Shown here: positions 50,601 through 62,761 of the stretch, one piece after another
Numbering within the stretch: the first letter of the stretch is position 1
Layout: each line of letters starts with the position of its first letter
Origin: Anas platyrhynchos
Taxonomy: Eukaryota; Chordata; Aves; Anseriformes; Anatidae
Length of the DNA stretch: 64,000 bases
Assembly: GCF_047663525.1 (NCBI RefSeq)
Contig: NC_092597.1
Span: 23,376,001 to 23,440,000, forward strand
Direction of reading: 5' to 3'
Program-made: the position numbers and the translations under genes
The notes under the pieces: generated by a model
Databases searched by the model: none
The model's input: only the letters and a program-made list of their open reading frames with translations
What the model was told of the DNA's origin: nothing

Positions 50601-53600
50601 AATCAAACATGGAATGTAACAGGTTTAGGTAGCAACAGTCCAGTACAGCAAAAGTATAAGCATACATGGGAATGTGTGTGGTGAGTAATCTCAGTAGACT
50701 CAGGGCCTGAAGATAAATTGGAGCTTGTGGAGTTCAGAACGTGACACAAAGATCAAGGAAGACGTAAAAGGGGTTTTGTTAATAAGAATGGGCTTTCAGT
50801 TGTTTGTTGCATGGCTGTTTCTTTAAGAGACGTGAACGCCTTCAATTTTCAAATGTCAATAGGATTGTTATGAATGAGTGAAAAATGCTTGTACGTTGCT
50901 TTGATGCGGTTTTTAATTGACTTTTTTTTTTTTTTTAAAGAAGCAATCTTACCATAGGGCTATCACAGCAGAAATCAGTGTCACTGCAGCAGAAAAATAG
51001 GGGTTATACTAAATGAGAATCAGAATCCTAGACTGAATGCATGAATTTAGGTGTTGTTTGCATCTTATTTTTCTGACAAGGGTTAGGAGAGAATGTCCTA
51101 TTCTGCTTCTTATTCCCATACCTGGAAGACTTGCTTTGGAATGTGAGGGACAGATTTAGATCATTCTGTTGCATGTGGAGATTTTTCAATATCTTATAGA
51201 TCCTAAGCGTATTTGCTGTCCACCTACAAGGTATTCTGAATCACAGCTTTCCTTTTATCCCTGGCCAAGATGTTTCCCTTAGTACAAAACAATTATCTAG
51301 AAAAGCTGAGGCTGAGCACTTCTCACAACACACTAGTAGGAGTATCCTGACCAGCGCCCCTGATACCACTCTTCTCTCCGGCCTTAGAATGTTTAAGCTG
51401 TGTAACATTAAGTTTTGATTCTTCCAAATTTCTCTTTTGCAGAACTGCAGATCCTCTTAAACAAACATGAGGATGATTTTCTTTAAAGTATGCTTTAAAA
51501 AAAAAAAGCCTCAGACATCCACAAAAATCAGTTATGTTCACAAATTCAGCGCAGCACTGTCCACATGAAAGAATATGCCCAATAGTCTCACACAAGGACG
51601 CTCTTCTAGAATGTAATGTTTGTAATAGAAGTATTATGCAGCAAGCCCATTGCTGTAAGATTCTAGGGTGTTTGGTTTTAAACAACACAAACAGAATCTG
51701 TGAATGGCACAGTTGTAAGCTGCCACTTATAAAAAATGATTTTTGAAAGCTGTTGCCCAGACTAAGAGGTGATTTGTCTAACCCTGTGATATAGAGTTAA
51801 TTAGAAAAAAGCATCATGGCTAATAGCTTTTTAGAACCACTCTAAAACACTCGCAGAGAGGAATATTATACTACTGCAGAGAGCCATGTGTTTTACCACT
51901 CTCACTGAAATGTATACTGATCAGAGAAAACTTCTTAATGTTGACTTAAATTACTAACGTTTAATGTAAATTAGTCAAGCTCTCTGATACATATTTACAG
52001 TTGCTTAGAAACTGTTTATGACAGGGAGATTGGCTGAAAAAACAAGTAGGTATTTTCCATCTGTAATTTATTCTGCAGTTTTACTGAAGTAGACACTAAA
52101 AAAGTTCTTGAATTTCATGGCACAATCTGTGTTTTGAAATGTTCTGTCTTCAATGGGGGGGAGGGGAATTCTGCAGTTGGATTTGCAAAATCCACTACCA
52201 AGATTGTGAATGAAGGCATTTCTGTTAAATGCGATGTATACAAGCACTCAGTGAAATGATAGTTATAGATTGCCAAGAGTAGCTAAAATAAATTAGTGTG
52301 TAGTTGCAGGTCTAAAATTATATGGTCTTTCATTTTGGAAAAACAAACAGCAATTAAGTACCTATAAGAAGAATTAAGTTAGCTACTACCTACCCTGTTT
52401 TTTCTAGTCTGCCATTAGAGGGCAATATTTGTACATACACACGGGCGGACCTATGCGTATACCCATGTACATGCCCTACATATGTACCTAAATTCAAAGA
52501 TTATGCCCCCAAAAAAATCAGTGGCAGAAAGTGACACAAATGAAAAACTAATCACTCGATTAACTGCATTCATTTTTTTCTAAGAGTTGTCAGTATCCCA
52601 GTTTTCAAGGAGACCTGAGTATTTTAAAATGTGGTTAGGTTAAAAACAAACTGGTTTTGATCTAACTAGTTAGGTCAAGCACAAAGTTCACAGACTTTTT
52701 CCTATCCTGCTATTTTAGTAGCTTGAAAAATTATTTTCATTTTCTTAGTAAAAATATCATTTTTTCATGAAAATGTTCTTTTCTTGCTCTTTTGGTGTTT
52801 ACCGATGCTGAATTTTAAGACAGAAACTAAAGGAAATTAATTATGTGGTTACTATTGCCCTTTTGTACTTTTTTGGTTTGATAAGCACTAATGTTTCATC
52901 CTCTGTAACATTCCACAGTTATCTTAAAATAAGAAATGTAATTCTGTTTGAAACACCATTGGCAGACTGGGCATAGCTTTATTTTGTAGACTGTATCTGG
53001 ATAACAAATGAAAAATGATGAGAAGATAATTATTAAATATGTACACTTCCCATGGAGGATCTAGCAAAACAAATAGTGATCTGAATTGCAGCAAAAATAA
53101 TTCTGACTAACTGCTGCAATGTAGAAAAGATTCACAGCTATACCTTTCGTTTTCATAGGACTGCTGTTCTTTTATAGAATTATTCTGGCACTTCTTGGTC
53201 CCTGTTTTCATATAAATATATATTATACTGTAAACTTAGGAACCTTTTAATTTATTCATGAGTTAGAATTTAATACGGTGATGATTTCTAGCCTTTATGA
53301 GTTGCATCTTATACAGCGTGGCTTTAACGGTGATGGCAGTGATTCTGTTTTGTTGGTGTTTTTTTTTTTAGCTAAGTTATTTGAGTGCAATCACTCTAAT
53401 CACGTCCTCAGTTATTTGTTCTTTATTTGGTATTTGCATCGTACTAATCACTAATGCTTATCACTGGGAGTCTATTCATTTCCAAAATTATAAATGAAGG
53501 CGGAGCAGGGCAATTTTTTTCATTTCAAATGATTAGAAGAAGCTGTAGAAGAAAATCAGGTGTTTTGGTCCTCAAAATTTGATTGTTTTAAACCTATGCA

Positions 53601-55530
53601 TATGGCTATAATTACAGTCAAAGCATAATTTGGCATTGGTAGCAGAATGAGACCTAAACAAATCAATGTTACACCACAATAATTCAAAATAAGCTTGTTG
53701 CATTTGTATTATGGTATGTAATCAGACTAAGCAGCACAGTGGATTAATAAAATCTTCTCATCAGTAAAAATAAAAAGGAAATAATTGGTGAGATGGAGTT
53801 AACAGATGACTAAAGTCAGCATCCTTTCAACCTAGAAATGGGAATGTGAAGGTCACCCCCATCTGAGATGACAAACGTTGAACGTTTTGTTGGTAAACAA
53901 ATTAATCTTTTGAAAGGTCACCATTTGTTTTAAGTTTTTATCCAGTTCTTGTCATCTGGAATTGGAGATTGACTGTCATTTTGCTAGGTAGGGGTGCAGC
54001 CAAAGCTGCTGAAGCTGCTTCCGTACATATCAGCATTCCTTGACAAAACTCAGTGCCTGATTGTGATGCTATGGGCTGCTGGTTTACAGCTGTCTCCGGA
54101 CAAGAATGGAGGCCCACCCCTGAATTCCAATAAGATGGTCCTGCATATTCTGCCTCGTGTAAGCTGGCCCTTTGCCCGCAAGTAAAATGTATTGTAGTTC
54201 AAGCCAGCAATTATCTTCCTTACTTCCTTCTGTGCTGCTTCTGTTCCCTTTTTCAAAAAACAGATGTGGGATTCACCAAAGTTCTCCATCTATTCTCTCT
54301 TGCACCTGCTATGGCAGAGTTTTGATGGAGGTAAATTTCTGGGAGAGCTAGCAGCAGGTTATGAAGGAGCAAAGCTTGATTTTTCCAATTACATGGAAAA
54401 TTGACGATTCAGAGCCATCTCTGGTTAGTTTAAGAACTTAAAGTAGGTAAGAATAATGTGTAAGACCTGTTGTTAGATGCTTAGCTGCTGCATATTGAAG
54501 GTTATATGTTGGGCTTTCCATTGAAAATGGAGTTTATTCTATTTAGATAAACAAAGTGTGACAGAAATATTTATTACTGTCTTGGTATTACATCTCAGGG
54601 AACTTGTATTAATCACTAGGTAGATAAAATGCTGGACTATGTAAATTTAAAAATAGGTTCCTATTTTAAATTTAATAGAGACTGTTATGAATTTTGACTC
54701 ATATGACTTTAAAATAGTTCCACTCACACTGATGAGAATTTGTCCTTTACTTACATTGGGTATTTCTGCACTGAATTCCATATGCTGGTTCTTAGTCTCG
54801 GAGGACCAAAATTAGGTCATTGGAAACCAGCATCAAACACTTCATTTATTTACTATTTATTGCTAAGATTACTTGGCTTGATTATCAGAATGAGATTTCT
54901 TTTCAGAACAGAAACTGATATATGATGGAAATGTCAGTGAAGCTCTTCTGTACTTTGCTTTGCCTTGCTTTGCTGCTTACTGTATAGATCAACACCAAAG
55001 CAAACACATCAGTTTAGACTGCAAGGCTGTAAAACTACAGAATGTAATTAAATCCTACAGGAATCTCATCTAGAAAAAAAAAAACAAAGCTGACCTGATC
55101 TTGTGTGATTAGTAGACTCAAGAGGAGACTTGATGTCCAACAAAGATCCCTTCTAACCAATATTTCTATTCATTGTATGATCGAGGACAAATTGCATGAT
55201 TGAGGACAAAGTAAAAGTCTCTTATCACCTCTGTCTTAATTTCAATTGAATTTTTTGCAGTCTGAATTGATTTTCCTCCATTTCTGAAAACCTGAAGACC
55301 TCCTCCTCCTGCGTGAACAGCAGGACCTGATGATTTGTAACCAGTTATTGGGCAGACTCATTGAAGCCTCTCAGTAGCCTTCCATTCTGATATAGAACTT
55401 ATTTCTGAATTAGTTACCAAAGCAGCTTTGCATCTTTCTTATAGTAAGGATGTCTAAGCCATGCTTTCTTCATGTGTTTATATAGCGTCTTGATCAGGAA
55501 GCTTCAAAAGTCTTGGTAAAGTAGTACTTA

Positions 55531-55566
<36 letters not shown>

Positions 55567-58500
55567 TAAGTTTTCTACCATATTCATGATGCTATTGTAG
55601 GAAAAAAAAAAAAGAAAAAAGAAGTGGGTCTGAGAAATTTGATCTTGATGGGTTCAAGTTAAACATTTACTTGTTACTTTTCAGATATTTGTAATTAATT
55701 CAGTTGCTTAAGAGTTTTTGTTGTTGTTGTTGTTTGTTTGTTTGTTTTGTTGGTTTTTTTGTTTGTTTGTTTGTTTTTTTCCCCCAAGAATTATAGTTAA
55801 ACCATTAAGGCTAGAATCCCTCAACGTATCCTTTACCTTTCTAAAATAGGCACTGTGAACTTTTCCCGTCTTCTAGTAGAGTTTCCATTCTACAAGAGTC
55901 CCACCAGCAGTTCTTGAGATTGCTTCAGTCAGCTCTTCAAGTATCCTAGAATGCATTTCATCAGGATTCACCAGTCTGAAAAACTCTAAACATTATCTGT
56001 TTGGTGCTTAAGGTAGCCTGAGGCCTCTTCCCTTTTGCACTAGGATAAAGCAAGTTGATTCTACGCATAAGTAGCTCCTATTTTAATAATAATCATGACT
56101 GTACTTGATGATGGCATTTTTATTACCCAGAAGTTTGTTACTTGCATCTCATTTTGTCTTACCTGTTCACTTTCTGATCATTTTCTTTTTTTCTGCGTGC
56201 TTTTTTCTTCTTTTTGAGATTAATGAAGAACATGATTTATCAAGTTTGGTAACTTGCTATCCTTATCCTGTTTCATCTTTGGGATAGTTTGATCTTGTTT
56301 CTCTAGTGCTTTTTGTCTGAGGAACATGCAGTTTGACAGACTTCCAGTTTCCAGTAGAGGTGCCTTCTACAAACTCTTACCTGCCAGTTTTCTGAACATA
56401 TGGAAAACTGACCTTAGTTCTATTGATTTTATTTGTCTATGCTTCATCCTTCTCTTTGTGGGGATTACGAACATCAAATTTCAGCAAGATCTTCCTAATC
56501 AAAAATATAAAGGTAAATGGCAATTTGGAGCAGATAATCATGAAATGACAGATTGCTGCTGTATACCTTTTCCACCATTGCTATCAAGCTGTGTGGTTTT
56601 CTGATAAGAAAATCTGATTTATCTAATCTTCCGGGTTGATAAACCATAGTTCCAACACTATATTTTCTCTGTATTTAATACCAGCCTATATTCTTTTCTA
56701 GGGAAAAATAAATAAATATATATATATATGTGTGTGTGTATTTTTAAAATCACTTGTTCTAGTTAAATATTGCTGTCTGGGTAAAAAGAAAACAAATAGG
56801 GAACTAATCAGAAAATCCCCATGGTGTTACAACAAGTGCCCTATTTAAAATGAGGCAAAAAGAAAAAAATCAAGTGGGAGAGGTTTATCCACAGGAGAAA
56901 AACACTTTAGAAAGGGTAATAGAATTGTTTTTTCTCATGTCCCAGGTTAATTACACTCAGAAGTGCTTGAAATGAAAAAATAGTTTTTCAGCACACTCCA
57001 AGCATATTATACAGAGTAAGCCTTACTCTGCACTACAGATGAAGTGCTCCCTTCCAGCCCTATAAAACTGTACTTTAAAAGTACCCATGATGAACGAGCA
57101 GGCTTTGTGCTGACTTCAGACAAATATACTTGCTGAATTATAATCTTCATAACAAACTTCACTAGAAGGCATTATTCATGAAGGAAGATGTCTGTGACTC
57201 CATTCACCTCGTAGCAGTTAGGGTACATTGCAGCTCTTCTGAGCTTGGGTTCTGCCAGACAGAAAGCAGCTGAGGTGCCTACAGGTTAGGGTTACAGAAG
57301 GTGTGATCCCTTGTTTCAATCTGGTCTGGGGCTGTCTACACTGAAAACATAAAAGCACTAGTTTTAGGAGCTGCCAGTTCTGGAATATGTGGTGTTACAT
57401 CCACTATTTGTTGTGTTTATACCATGAAAGCTTAAGTGTGAATAAAGGTTTTAAGATGTGCTGACCTAAGTAGACATAAATCCATTGAAAACCCTTTAAA
57501 ATGATAAAATCTTATAAAGATCTTTTTTTGTCACTGAATAATAGTAATAAAAGTATACAATATGCTAAAAGTAAACATTTTTCTTGCATTACTTACTAGT
57601 ATTTTAAGCTATCTTTATTTTGAGTTGCCCTAATTTGAATGAAAATAACTGATGGTGGAAAGTGTTTTGCCAAATTTTGCTTTGGTATCTCACTGAAGTC
57701 TTTAAGAGGGCAGATAATGCAGCAAATAGGATGCTGAAAGAACATAAAAGAAAGGTGTAAAGCTTGTGTGGGATTTTCTTAGCTAACAGCTTTGGGTGAG
57801 CTCCATACTTCCACTGTGTTGCCTGTATCATGTAATTTCATGGATTGTAGTGGCACTGTGCAGTGTAAAGCAGAGTTGAAATTGCATTTCAGTTGCATGT
57901 GTCCTTTTTTGAAGTTGACACCTACCATGGAGTTTATAAAAAAGAAGAATTAAATATCTACAGTAAAAAATAAAAACCTCTAGGCTGCCTTTGAACTCAT
58001 ACACTCTACCTGAATTGCTTTTCTATGTTGCTTATAACATGTGTATGAACACAAATAAAATACATAGTGCTGTTTATCATAACAAAACTCCTGGGTTTTA
58101 AACTAGGATAAAACTGACCAATGGTAAAATCAGTGCTGCTTTCCTGATACAATAGCAATAGCCTGAAAAAAAGTAGTCACTGATTAATTAAATTTTGTTC
58201 ATTTTATATATTTTTGTTTCCCCCACAAACTGCTTGAGCTGAGAGTCGGTATAAAAGTGTGGTTTATTATTTCCTTTTCTCAGTATCAAGCCACTTATAT
58301 GCTGGCTGGTATAAAGTTAATCTTGGTTATATGCTTATTGCTATTTTCTTGGAACATGAGGACATGAAGATTCATACAGCTAGATCCCTTAAAGCATAAT
58401 GCTTCATAATGACCGTAACTGAAATGAGTGCCTATGATTTCTCTGAAAGATTCTCTATTATGAGAAAGCCTACATATTTCCTATCTCCCTAATGTCTCTT

Positions 58501-61500
58501 GTGGACAGTGTTATTACACAAATTGGAAGGAAAAATTATAATAGTTTATTTTGATCTATCTCATTTCCCTGTTAGACTTATGAACAGTTCTTTAGAATTT
58601 CCTATCCCTTTCTGTAAACTCAATGGCTGATGTTATTTACTAATTGCGACACACTAGTTATCAAAGGATCCCAATCACATCCTGGATCCTAGTGCACTGA
58701 AAGATACACATAAGCATGATAATCAGTCATTAAAAGCTAGTATTTTAAACCATGTAGTCCTGATGTGTTCTATCAAAGAAGTAAGTATTTTCATTTTGCA
58801 GATCTATCAGTATTTTGTAGCTTTCAGATCTTATGTACTGAATGTTATTTTAAGGTAGTTTATCATTCATAATGAAGTGATTTTTTTTAAAAAAAGTAGA
58901 TTAAAAAAAACGTCCAGCACGTGTTATTAGGTTGTCTTCCATATAGCTCATCAGTAGGGTTCAAACCTTTTTACCCAATATAAGAATTTCTAATCATTAG
59001 ACTAATAGAGTAACTCATAGCAGATCATTACCCACAAAAGCATGGGGCATTTTGTATTGGGCCTCACAGTTATTTAACAGCTAAAGATGAGACTGAGAAC
59101 TTGATGTCCACTCCAAATTGTGAGGGAGAGGCATCTTGTGTACAAACCAGTCTGTTTTCCCTGTCTTAGTGTGCTCCAGTTCCTCCTTCTTACATTTTAT
59201 CTTGCACTAGTTTCTCTGTTCCTTATAAAGCCTGTCTCAATGTTCTTTGCCGCATTATTGCCAGATCTTTTACCTTGTCCAATCTACCTGTTGGCTTTCC
59301 TGGTTCCTAAAAGATCTAATATGTGCCTCCACTACATTTATTGTTCCTCAGATTAATAATTATTTACACCCATGTGGTGGCACTTTCATACCCTTTTCAT
59401 TCAATTTTAGTCAATTGCTTCTTGTGTTGTTGGGACACAGCATGAAAGTTACTGGAGAACTTGTACAGCTGCACTTGCAAAGGAAGCTCTGAGCATCATA
59501 CATTAGAGCACGCCTACTCCTTGGGTAATATAGCTGCTAAAACTAATAAAACTTTACTTAGATTTCCAAACATCCATCAACAGAGTAAGGTTTTGAGTAA
59601 GGTTAAATTTTCCCTTCGCTTCATCAAAATACTTGCATTTAAGGTGAATCTTTCATGTCTCCCTATGTTTATCTTTGTCTTATGTTTCTAGCATGAGCCA
59701 GGCAAGAGAAAATAGTATCTTCTGCTGGTAGTGGTTCACTATCTTCAAGTGAGAGATCTCAGTGATGTTACTTGCTGTGAAGTTGCATGTGCTGCGATGC
59801 TTTAAACCTGCTGAAGATCTGGCTCTCTTTCTTTAGGAATTGAGTACAACTCACGTTCCACATGGAATAGTATGTATATTCCTAGGGAGAAAGAAACTGA
59901 AGATACCATATTGGAGAAAGGAAAAAGTGTGATGATAATGTAGAGATTCTGTATTTAAAATATGTAAGTGTAGGGTAGCAATATGTTCTTTTCCCTGCAC
60001 AGTGCTCTGTTTGTGTGCTAGTGATCATAACAATAAGAGACGTGATATCACTATCCCAAAGTGATATGTGTCACTGCTTGAATCCCTGGCACTTAGAACC
60101 AGCAGGTTCCATTTTTTTCTGGCAAGCACAGGTTAATTGGGGAGGTAAGGGAGCTTTAATCCCCACATTAGCACAGCTAGTGTGGCACATGCTTCCATAT
60201 CACATTATCAAGCTGTGTTGTTCCCTGCTGTAGTTAAAGAAAACTTCAGAAGTCTGAGATACTTTTTGATCCCTGATTTCTGAATAGTTTCACATACTTT
60301 AATTCCTTTAGTATTCTTCCCTGCAAAAATTTATTTCCATGTTTTAAGGAACTTCCTTTTCTTTCTGGTGCCTTGTCTGTGTATGCATTTTATATATGCA
60401 AAGACTGTTCTATCAGGAAGCACTATGTTTACAACGTACTCATTAAAATTGAGCAAACTCCTTGTGATCTCTTTAGGAACTAGTACACTGATTTTTGCAT
60501 AGCAGAAATCACAAGACATCAATTTAATTTAATTAACTTTATTTAAAATTAATAAAGTAACAACAGTAGAAAGTACTGTAGCGTGTTCACGAGTAGTAAA
60601 AGCTGTGCTTGTTCTGTTACGTTATTAAATCTTATTCATAGTGGAAATTACATTATTACCTGAGTAGAAAAGTGTCCTTTGCAAATCCAGGATTTCTCTG
60701 TGTTAAAATAAGATGCTGTCTCTTCCTAGATGTGTAGTCATAAGACAGTGAAAAGTCACACCGCTAGCAACCTTTGGGTTTTGCCTGCCTCTCACCACAT
60801 GGATTCTACCTTACCCCTGTTAGATGAAGATATAAAGAAAGGTGAGTCACAGAAGCCTGTCTGGGTATTGTTGCCAGGCACCAGATGTAAGCTACATAAT
60901 CAGTGTTGTTTGCTCTTTGTAGCAGATACCTGGTAATCAAATTTTCCATCACCTCAAAACTTTTAAGAATTGTCTTCTCAAACATTGCAAAGGGTAGAGA
61001 TCACTTCAGACTACTTACTTCGTGTGGTAGCTAACCTTAGGAGATAGCATGCTATTTTCAGCATCATCCTTCCTGATTAAGTTATATTGTAATTCACAGA
61101 GTTTAGTTGTTACTGGAAAGAAGAATTGTGTATGATGGAAGATTCTTGTGTGACCAAATAAAATGATCAAGATAGAATCGTGATTAATCTCTGGTTATTA
61201 ATCATTCAGTTTTAATTAGTCCTGCACTTGGGCTATTTTAGCAATCGGTCCATAGTCATAATTACATTGTTTACGTAATTACAAAGATTATCTTCTTTGA
61301 GTGTCCTCATTAAAAAAAAAATACCTGCTGATTTTCTAGTTTGGATTTGGAACTGAAAGAACTTTGGACTACCTTTGTTTAATTCTTTCATTATTGTTAC
61401 TATTTTTTTTCTTTCATTACTGGAATGTATATGAATTGTTCATTAATGTCATATTCTCATAGGTATTCTGAGCCTAACTGAACAACGGCTTATCCCTCCA

Positions 61501-62761
61501 GCAGCAAAGATAACTCTCCAGACACCTCCTGTTGTATCCAAAGCAGCTCCTCTCCATGAGTTTCACAGGCAGCACAAGAAGTCAACTGTAGGTGAGTACA
61601 AATGATTGATAACAACCATGAGTTGTATCTCCAACTTCACTTTCAGTCCCTTGTTTTGTCTCTCAAGGAAGTGGCTGTCTAACAAGTACTCAGTACAATT
61701 CTTAAAAATACTTAGTGCATAAAAATGCACATGAGCATCCTGTGTCTTGCAATTGAATAGGAATCATATTTCTTAATCCCTGTGAGGATTTGTTCACTGC
61801 TCGTTTCTGAAAATTCTTAGAGGTTCCTACCTGCACGTTTCAGATTCTAAGTGTCTGAATCTAATATCTGACCATCAGAGTTATAGTAAAGCCAATGATA
61901 CTGCAAGTGATGGTAAACATGACTTATAACCTGTGAACAAGCCTCTGTTTTGCCAGTGTGATGAGATGAATGGCTCTTCATAAATGAATGTACTTTGGGT
62001 AGCAGGGTTCTGATCTACTACAAAGAATGTTCAAAACTGTTATCGCTACAGCTGCTTGTGGCATGTGACAAACATACCATCAATGTGAAAAGGAGCATGA
62101 GCAAAATGAGGAGTGGGCGTAGTAGGAAATTGAAATATAAATTTTAAAGTTTTCCTAATGAAACGTAGTAGTTGGAAGACTAAAAAAATATATGGAATAA
62201 CATGGAGTATAAGTGATAATATTTTGGTGTTATTATGCTGTATATTACTACTAGCTGGCATGTTATGAGCTTTAGAACATTATAAATTAAAGCTGTGATA
62301 CATTTTTCCTTAACATGATTTCAGTCTTCATAATAGTAACCCATTACAGCTTGGTTAGGCTTAAGGTCAATCAGTGACATTTCTACATGGGTTTTGGTGA
62401 TACGTCCTGAAAATTGTAACCTGCTTGGACATGAGAGCAAACTGGAGCATGCCAGTACCTACTAGTATATGGTGGAATATCACTGTGATGCTGTTGTTGC
62501 ACTCGTTTAGCAATGAAACTTGTATTTATTTATTTGTTTGGTACAGGAGAAATTAGTACTAGGGTGGACCCTGAGAATACAGACACCTTCACCTTTCCAA
62601 ACTCAAAGGAAACAATTGATGGCCCAGATTCCTCTAGCCAAGGTAATACAGCACGACCTCTATCCAGCAGCTCCATGGTTTCAGCAAGAAAATCAAAGCC
62701 AGTGTGGACGTATCCAGCTCAACAGCTGAAGTCTGAGTTGCAGACTCCCTCTCAGACACAG
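43730..62761 (+). CDS. IQCH: IQCH, IQ-motif-containing protein H (5' half; continues past the window)
   Basis: IQCH is a calmodulin-binding protein needed for sperm flagella and male fertility in mammals. Eight exons splice in one frame for 324 codons: 43730-43786, 44667-44789, 45124-45221, 45560-45674, 50307-50429, 60730-60841, 61463-61591 and 62547-62761. The call rests on position next to AAGAB and on N-terminal IQCH landmarks as I recall them: a helical start (EDLHKLKDKVKN, LETAIERAELGLR, HAENYLNAINRQVLT) and the later RLIPPAAKITLQTPP. The rest of this part is low-complexity and probably disordered. The IQ motif and the conserved C-terminal region lie to the right of the window. The start at 43730 has an ideal context (GCCGCCATGG), and exon 2 has no usable in-frame ATG. 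One or more exons may be missing between 50430 and 60729. Confidence 0.82.
43738..43892 (+). promoter_or_regulatory. G-run cluster (potential G-quadruplexes) at the IQCH 5' end
   Basis: The plus strand carries many runs of three or more G from IQCH exon 1 into intron 1, including at 43750-43768, 43787-43802 and 43826-43892. The G-rich strand is the non-template strand for IQCH, a configuration that favours R-loops and quadruplexes after the promoter. Formation is inferred from the sequence pattern. Confidence 0.5.
44634..44664 (+). repeat. T/(GTTT)n tract at the IQCH exon 2 acceptor
   Basis: A T run followed by GTTT units supplies the polypyrimidine tract of the exon 2 acceptor. Length changes here could affect splicing. 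Confidence 0.85.
44667..44789 (+). CDS. IQCH: IQCH exon 2
   Basis: The acceptor lies after a T/GTTT tract ending TTTTTAG, and the donor is GTAAGT. The exon encodes VQEDLHKLKDKVKNISLKRN, then VEDVDISDLETAIERAELGL and R, predicted helical. The 41 codons are in phase 0 at both ends. Confidence 0.85.
45124..45221 (+). CDS. IQCH: IQCH exon 3
   Basis: The acceptor is CTCTGACAG and the donor GTAAGT. The exon encodes KHAENYLNAINRQVLTISST and DNSEAHSKQATK, plus two bases of Trp. The continued helical pattern fits the N-terminal IQCH segment. Confidence 0.85.
45560..45674 (+). CDS. IQCH: IQCH exon 4
   Basis: The acceptor is TTTCTAACTCAG. The exon encodes GLHYGASQKQLVLPRVPVEP and MTVQACSKSALRISQGSQ. 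The donor CACAG|GTCTGA is weak, and reading through it meets a stop at once. An alternative GT seven bases earlier would put exon 5 out of frame, so this donor is preferred. Confidence 0.75.
45675..50306 (+). other. IQCH: IQCH intron 4
   Basis: A 4.6-kb AT-rich intron. A 49-codon open stretch at 46482-46633, preceded by TTCAAG, reads GALVKDNLKRRPSVVLRLTR and ends in TAA. It lacks a good donor and homology, so at most it is an alternative last exon. Nothing else was recognised. Confidence 0.8.
50307..50429 (+). CDS. IQCH: IQCH exon 5
   Basis: The acceptor is TTATGTTTCAG and the donor GTAAGT. The exon encodes HQLEMDMKIMLDPENINKKA and VLKPQNYEIRLPLITKKRPV plus Pro. The 41 codons are in phase 0 at both ends and in frame with exons 4 and 6. 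Confidence 0.78.
53988..54158 (+). CDS. Tentative additional IQCH exon (or chance open frame)
   Basis: A 171-base stretch lies between TTTTGCTAG and a good donor CGT|GTAAGC. It is open for exactly 57 codons in phase 0 at both ends, so it fits between exon 5 and the 60730 exon without disturbing the frame. It would encode a hydrophobic segment starting VGVQPKLLKLLPYISAFLDK. I do not recognise it in IQCH, and its pyrimidine tract is poor. It may be chance or a transposon remnant. Confidence 0.25.
55100..55187 (+). mobile_element. Possible old CR1 3' end, plus orientation
   Basis: GACTTGATGTCC..AGATCCCTTCTAACC..TATTTCTATTCATTGTATGATC resembles the CR1 end (a gatgacct-type block, a tcccttccaaccc box and a final ATTCTATGATT motif). 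It is weakly supported because of divergence and short length. Confidence 0.4.
55174..55211 (+). repeat. 19-base tandem duplication
   Basis: Two adjacent 19-base copies, TGTATGATCGAGGACAAAT and TGCATGATTGAGGACAAAG, agree at 16 positions. They overlap the end of the CR1-like tail. Confidence 0.8.
55534..55566 (+). repeat. (AGT)11 microsatellite
   Basis: Eleven uninterrupted AGT units in IQCH intron 5, probably polymorphic. Confidence 0.97.
55714..55780 (+). repeat. (GTT)n/(GTTT)n compound simple repeat
   Basis: GTT units pass into GTTT units, interrupted by TTGG, and finish in a T run followed by CCCCC. Confidence 0.93.
56716..56740 (+). repeat. (TA)n-(TG)n dinucleotide repeat
   Basis: About six TA units run directly into about five TG units. 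A compound microsatellite in IQCH intron 5. Confidence 0.93.
60730..60841 (+). CDS. IQCH: IQCH exon (downstream 1)
   Basis: The acceptor is GTCTCTTCCTAG and the donor GTGAGT. The exon encodes MCSHKTVKSHTASNLWVLPA, SHHMDSTLPLLDEDIKK, and one base. Phase 0 in and phase 1 out match the neighbours. Confidence 0.8.
60842..62546 (+). other. IQCH: IQCH introns between downstream exons
   Basis: Introns 60842-61462 and 61592-62546 are AT-rich with clear donors and acceptors at their ends. No further feature was recognised. Confidence 0.85.
61463..61591 (+). CDS. IQCH: IQCH exon (downstream 2)
   Basis: The acceptor is ATTCTCATAG and the donor GTGAGT. The exon encodes GILSLTEQRLIPPAAKITLQ and TPPVVSKAAPLHEFHRQHKK, then STV. 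The RLIPxAAKITLxxPPV block is the clearest IQCH-like landmark in the window. Phase 1 at both ends. Confidence 0.88.
62547..62761 (+). CDS. IQCH: IQCH exon (downstream 3; last one in the window)
   Basis: The acceptor is TTTGGTACAG. The frame stays open from GEISTRVDPENTDTFTFPNS to ARKSKPVWTYPAQQLKSELQ and TPSQTQ, ending in phase 0 at CACAG|GTATTT. An internal donor at 62643 (CAAG|GTAATA) would give a 96-base form in phase 1. The longer form is preferred because the extra 39 codons stay open and protein-like. The next exon lies beyond the window. Confidence 0.75.

Larger units (their letters stand above)
50430..60729 (+). other. IQCH: IQCH intron 5 region
   Basis: A 10.3-kb AT-rich stretch with no firmly supported exon. 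It contains the tentative exon at 53988, an old CR1-like tail near 55100-55187, an adjacent 19-base tandem duplication, and three simple repeats (55534, 55714 and 56716). Additional short exons may be hidden here. Confidence 0.8.

Noticed and set aside
50939..51688. 121-codon minus-strand open frame (51323-51688)
   Set aside because: It lies in AT-rich IQCH intron sequence with no homology recognised and no promoter or splice signals. Treated as chance.
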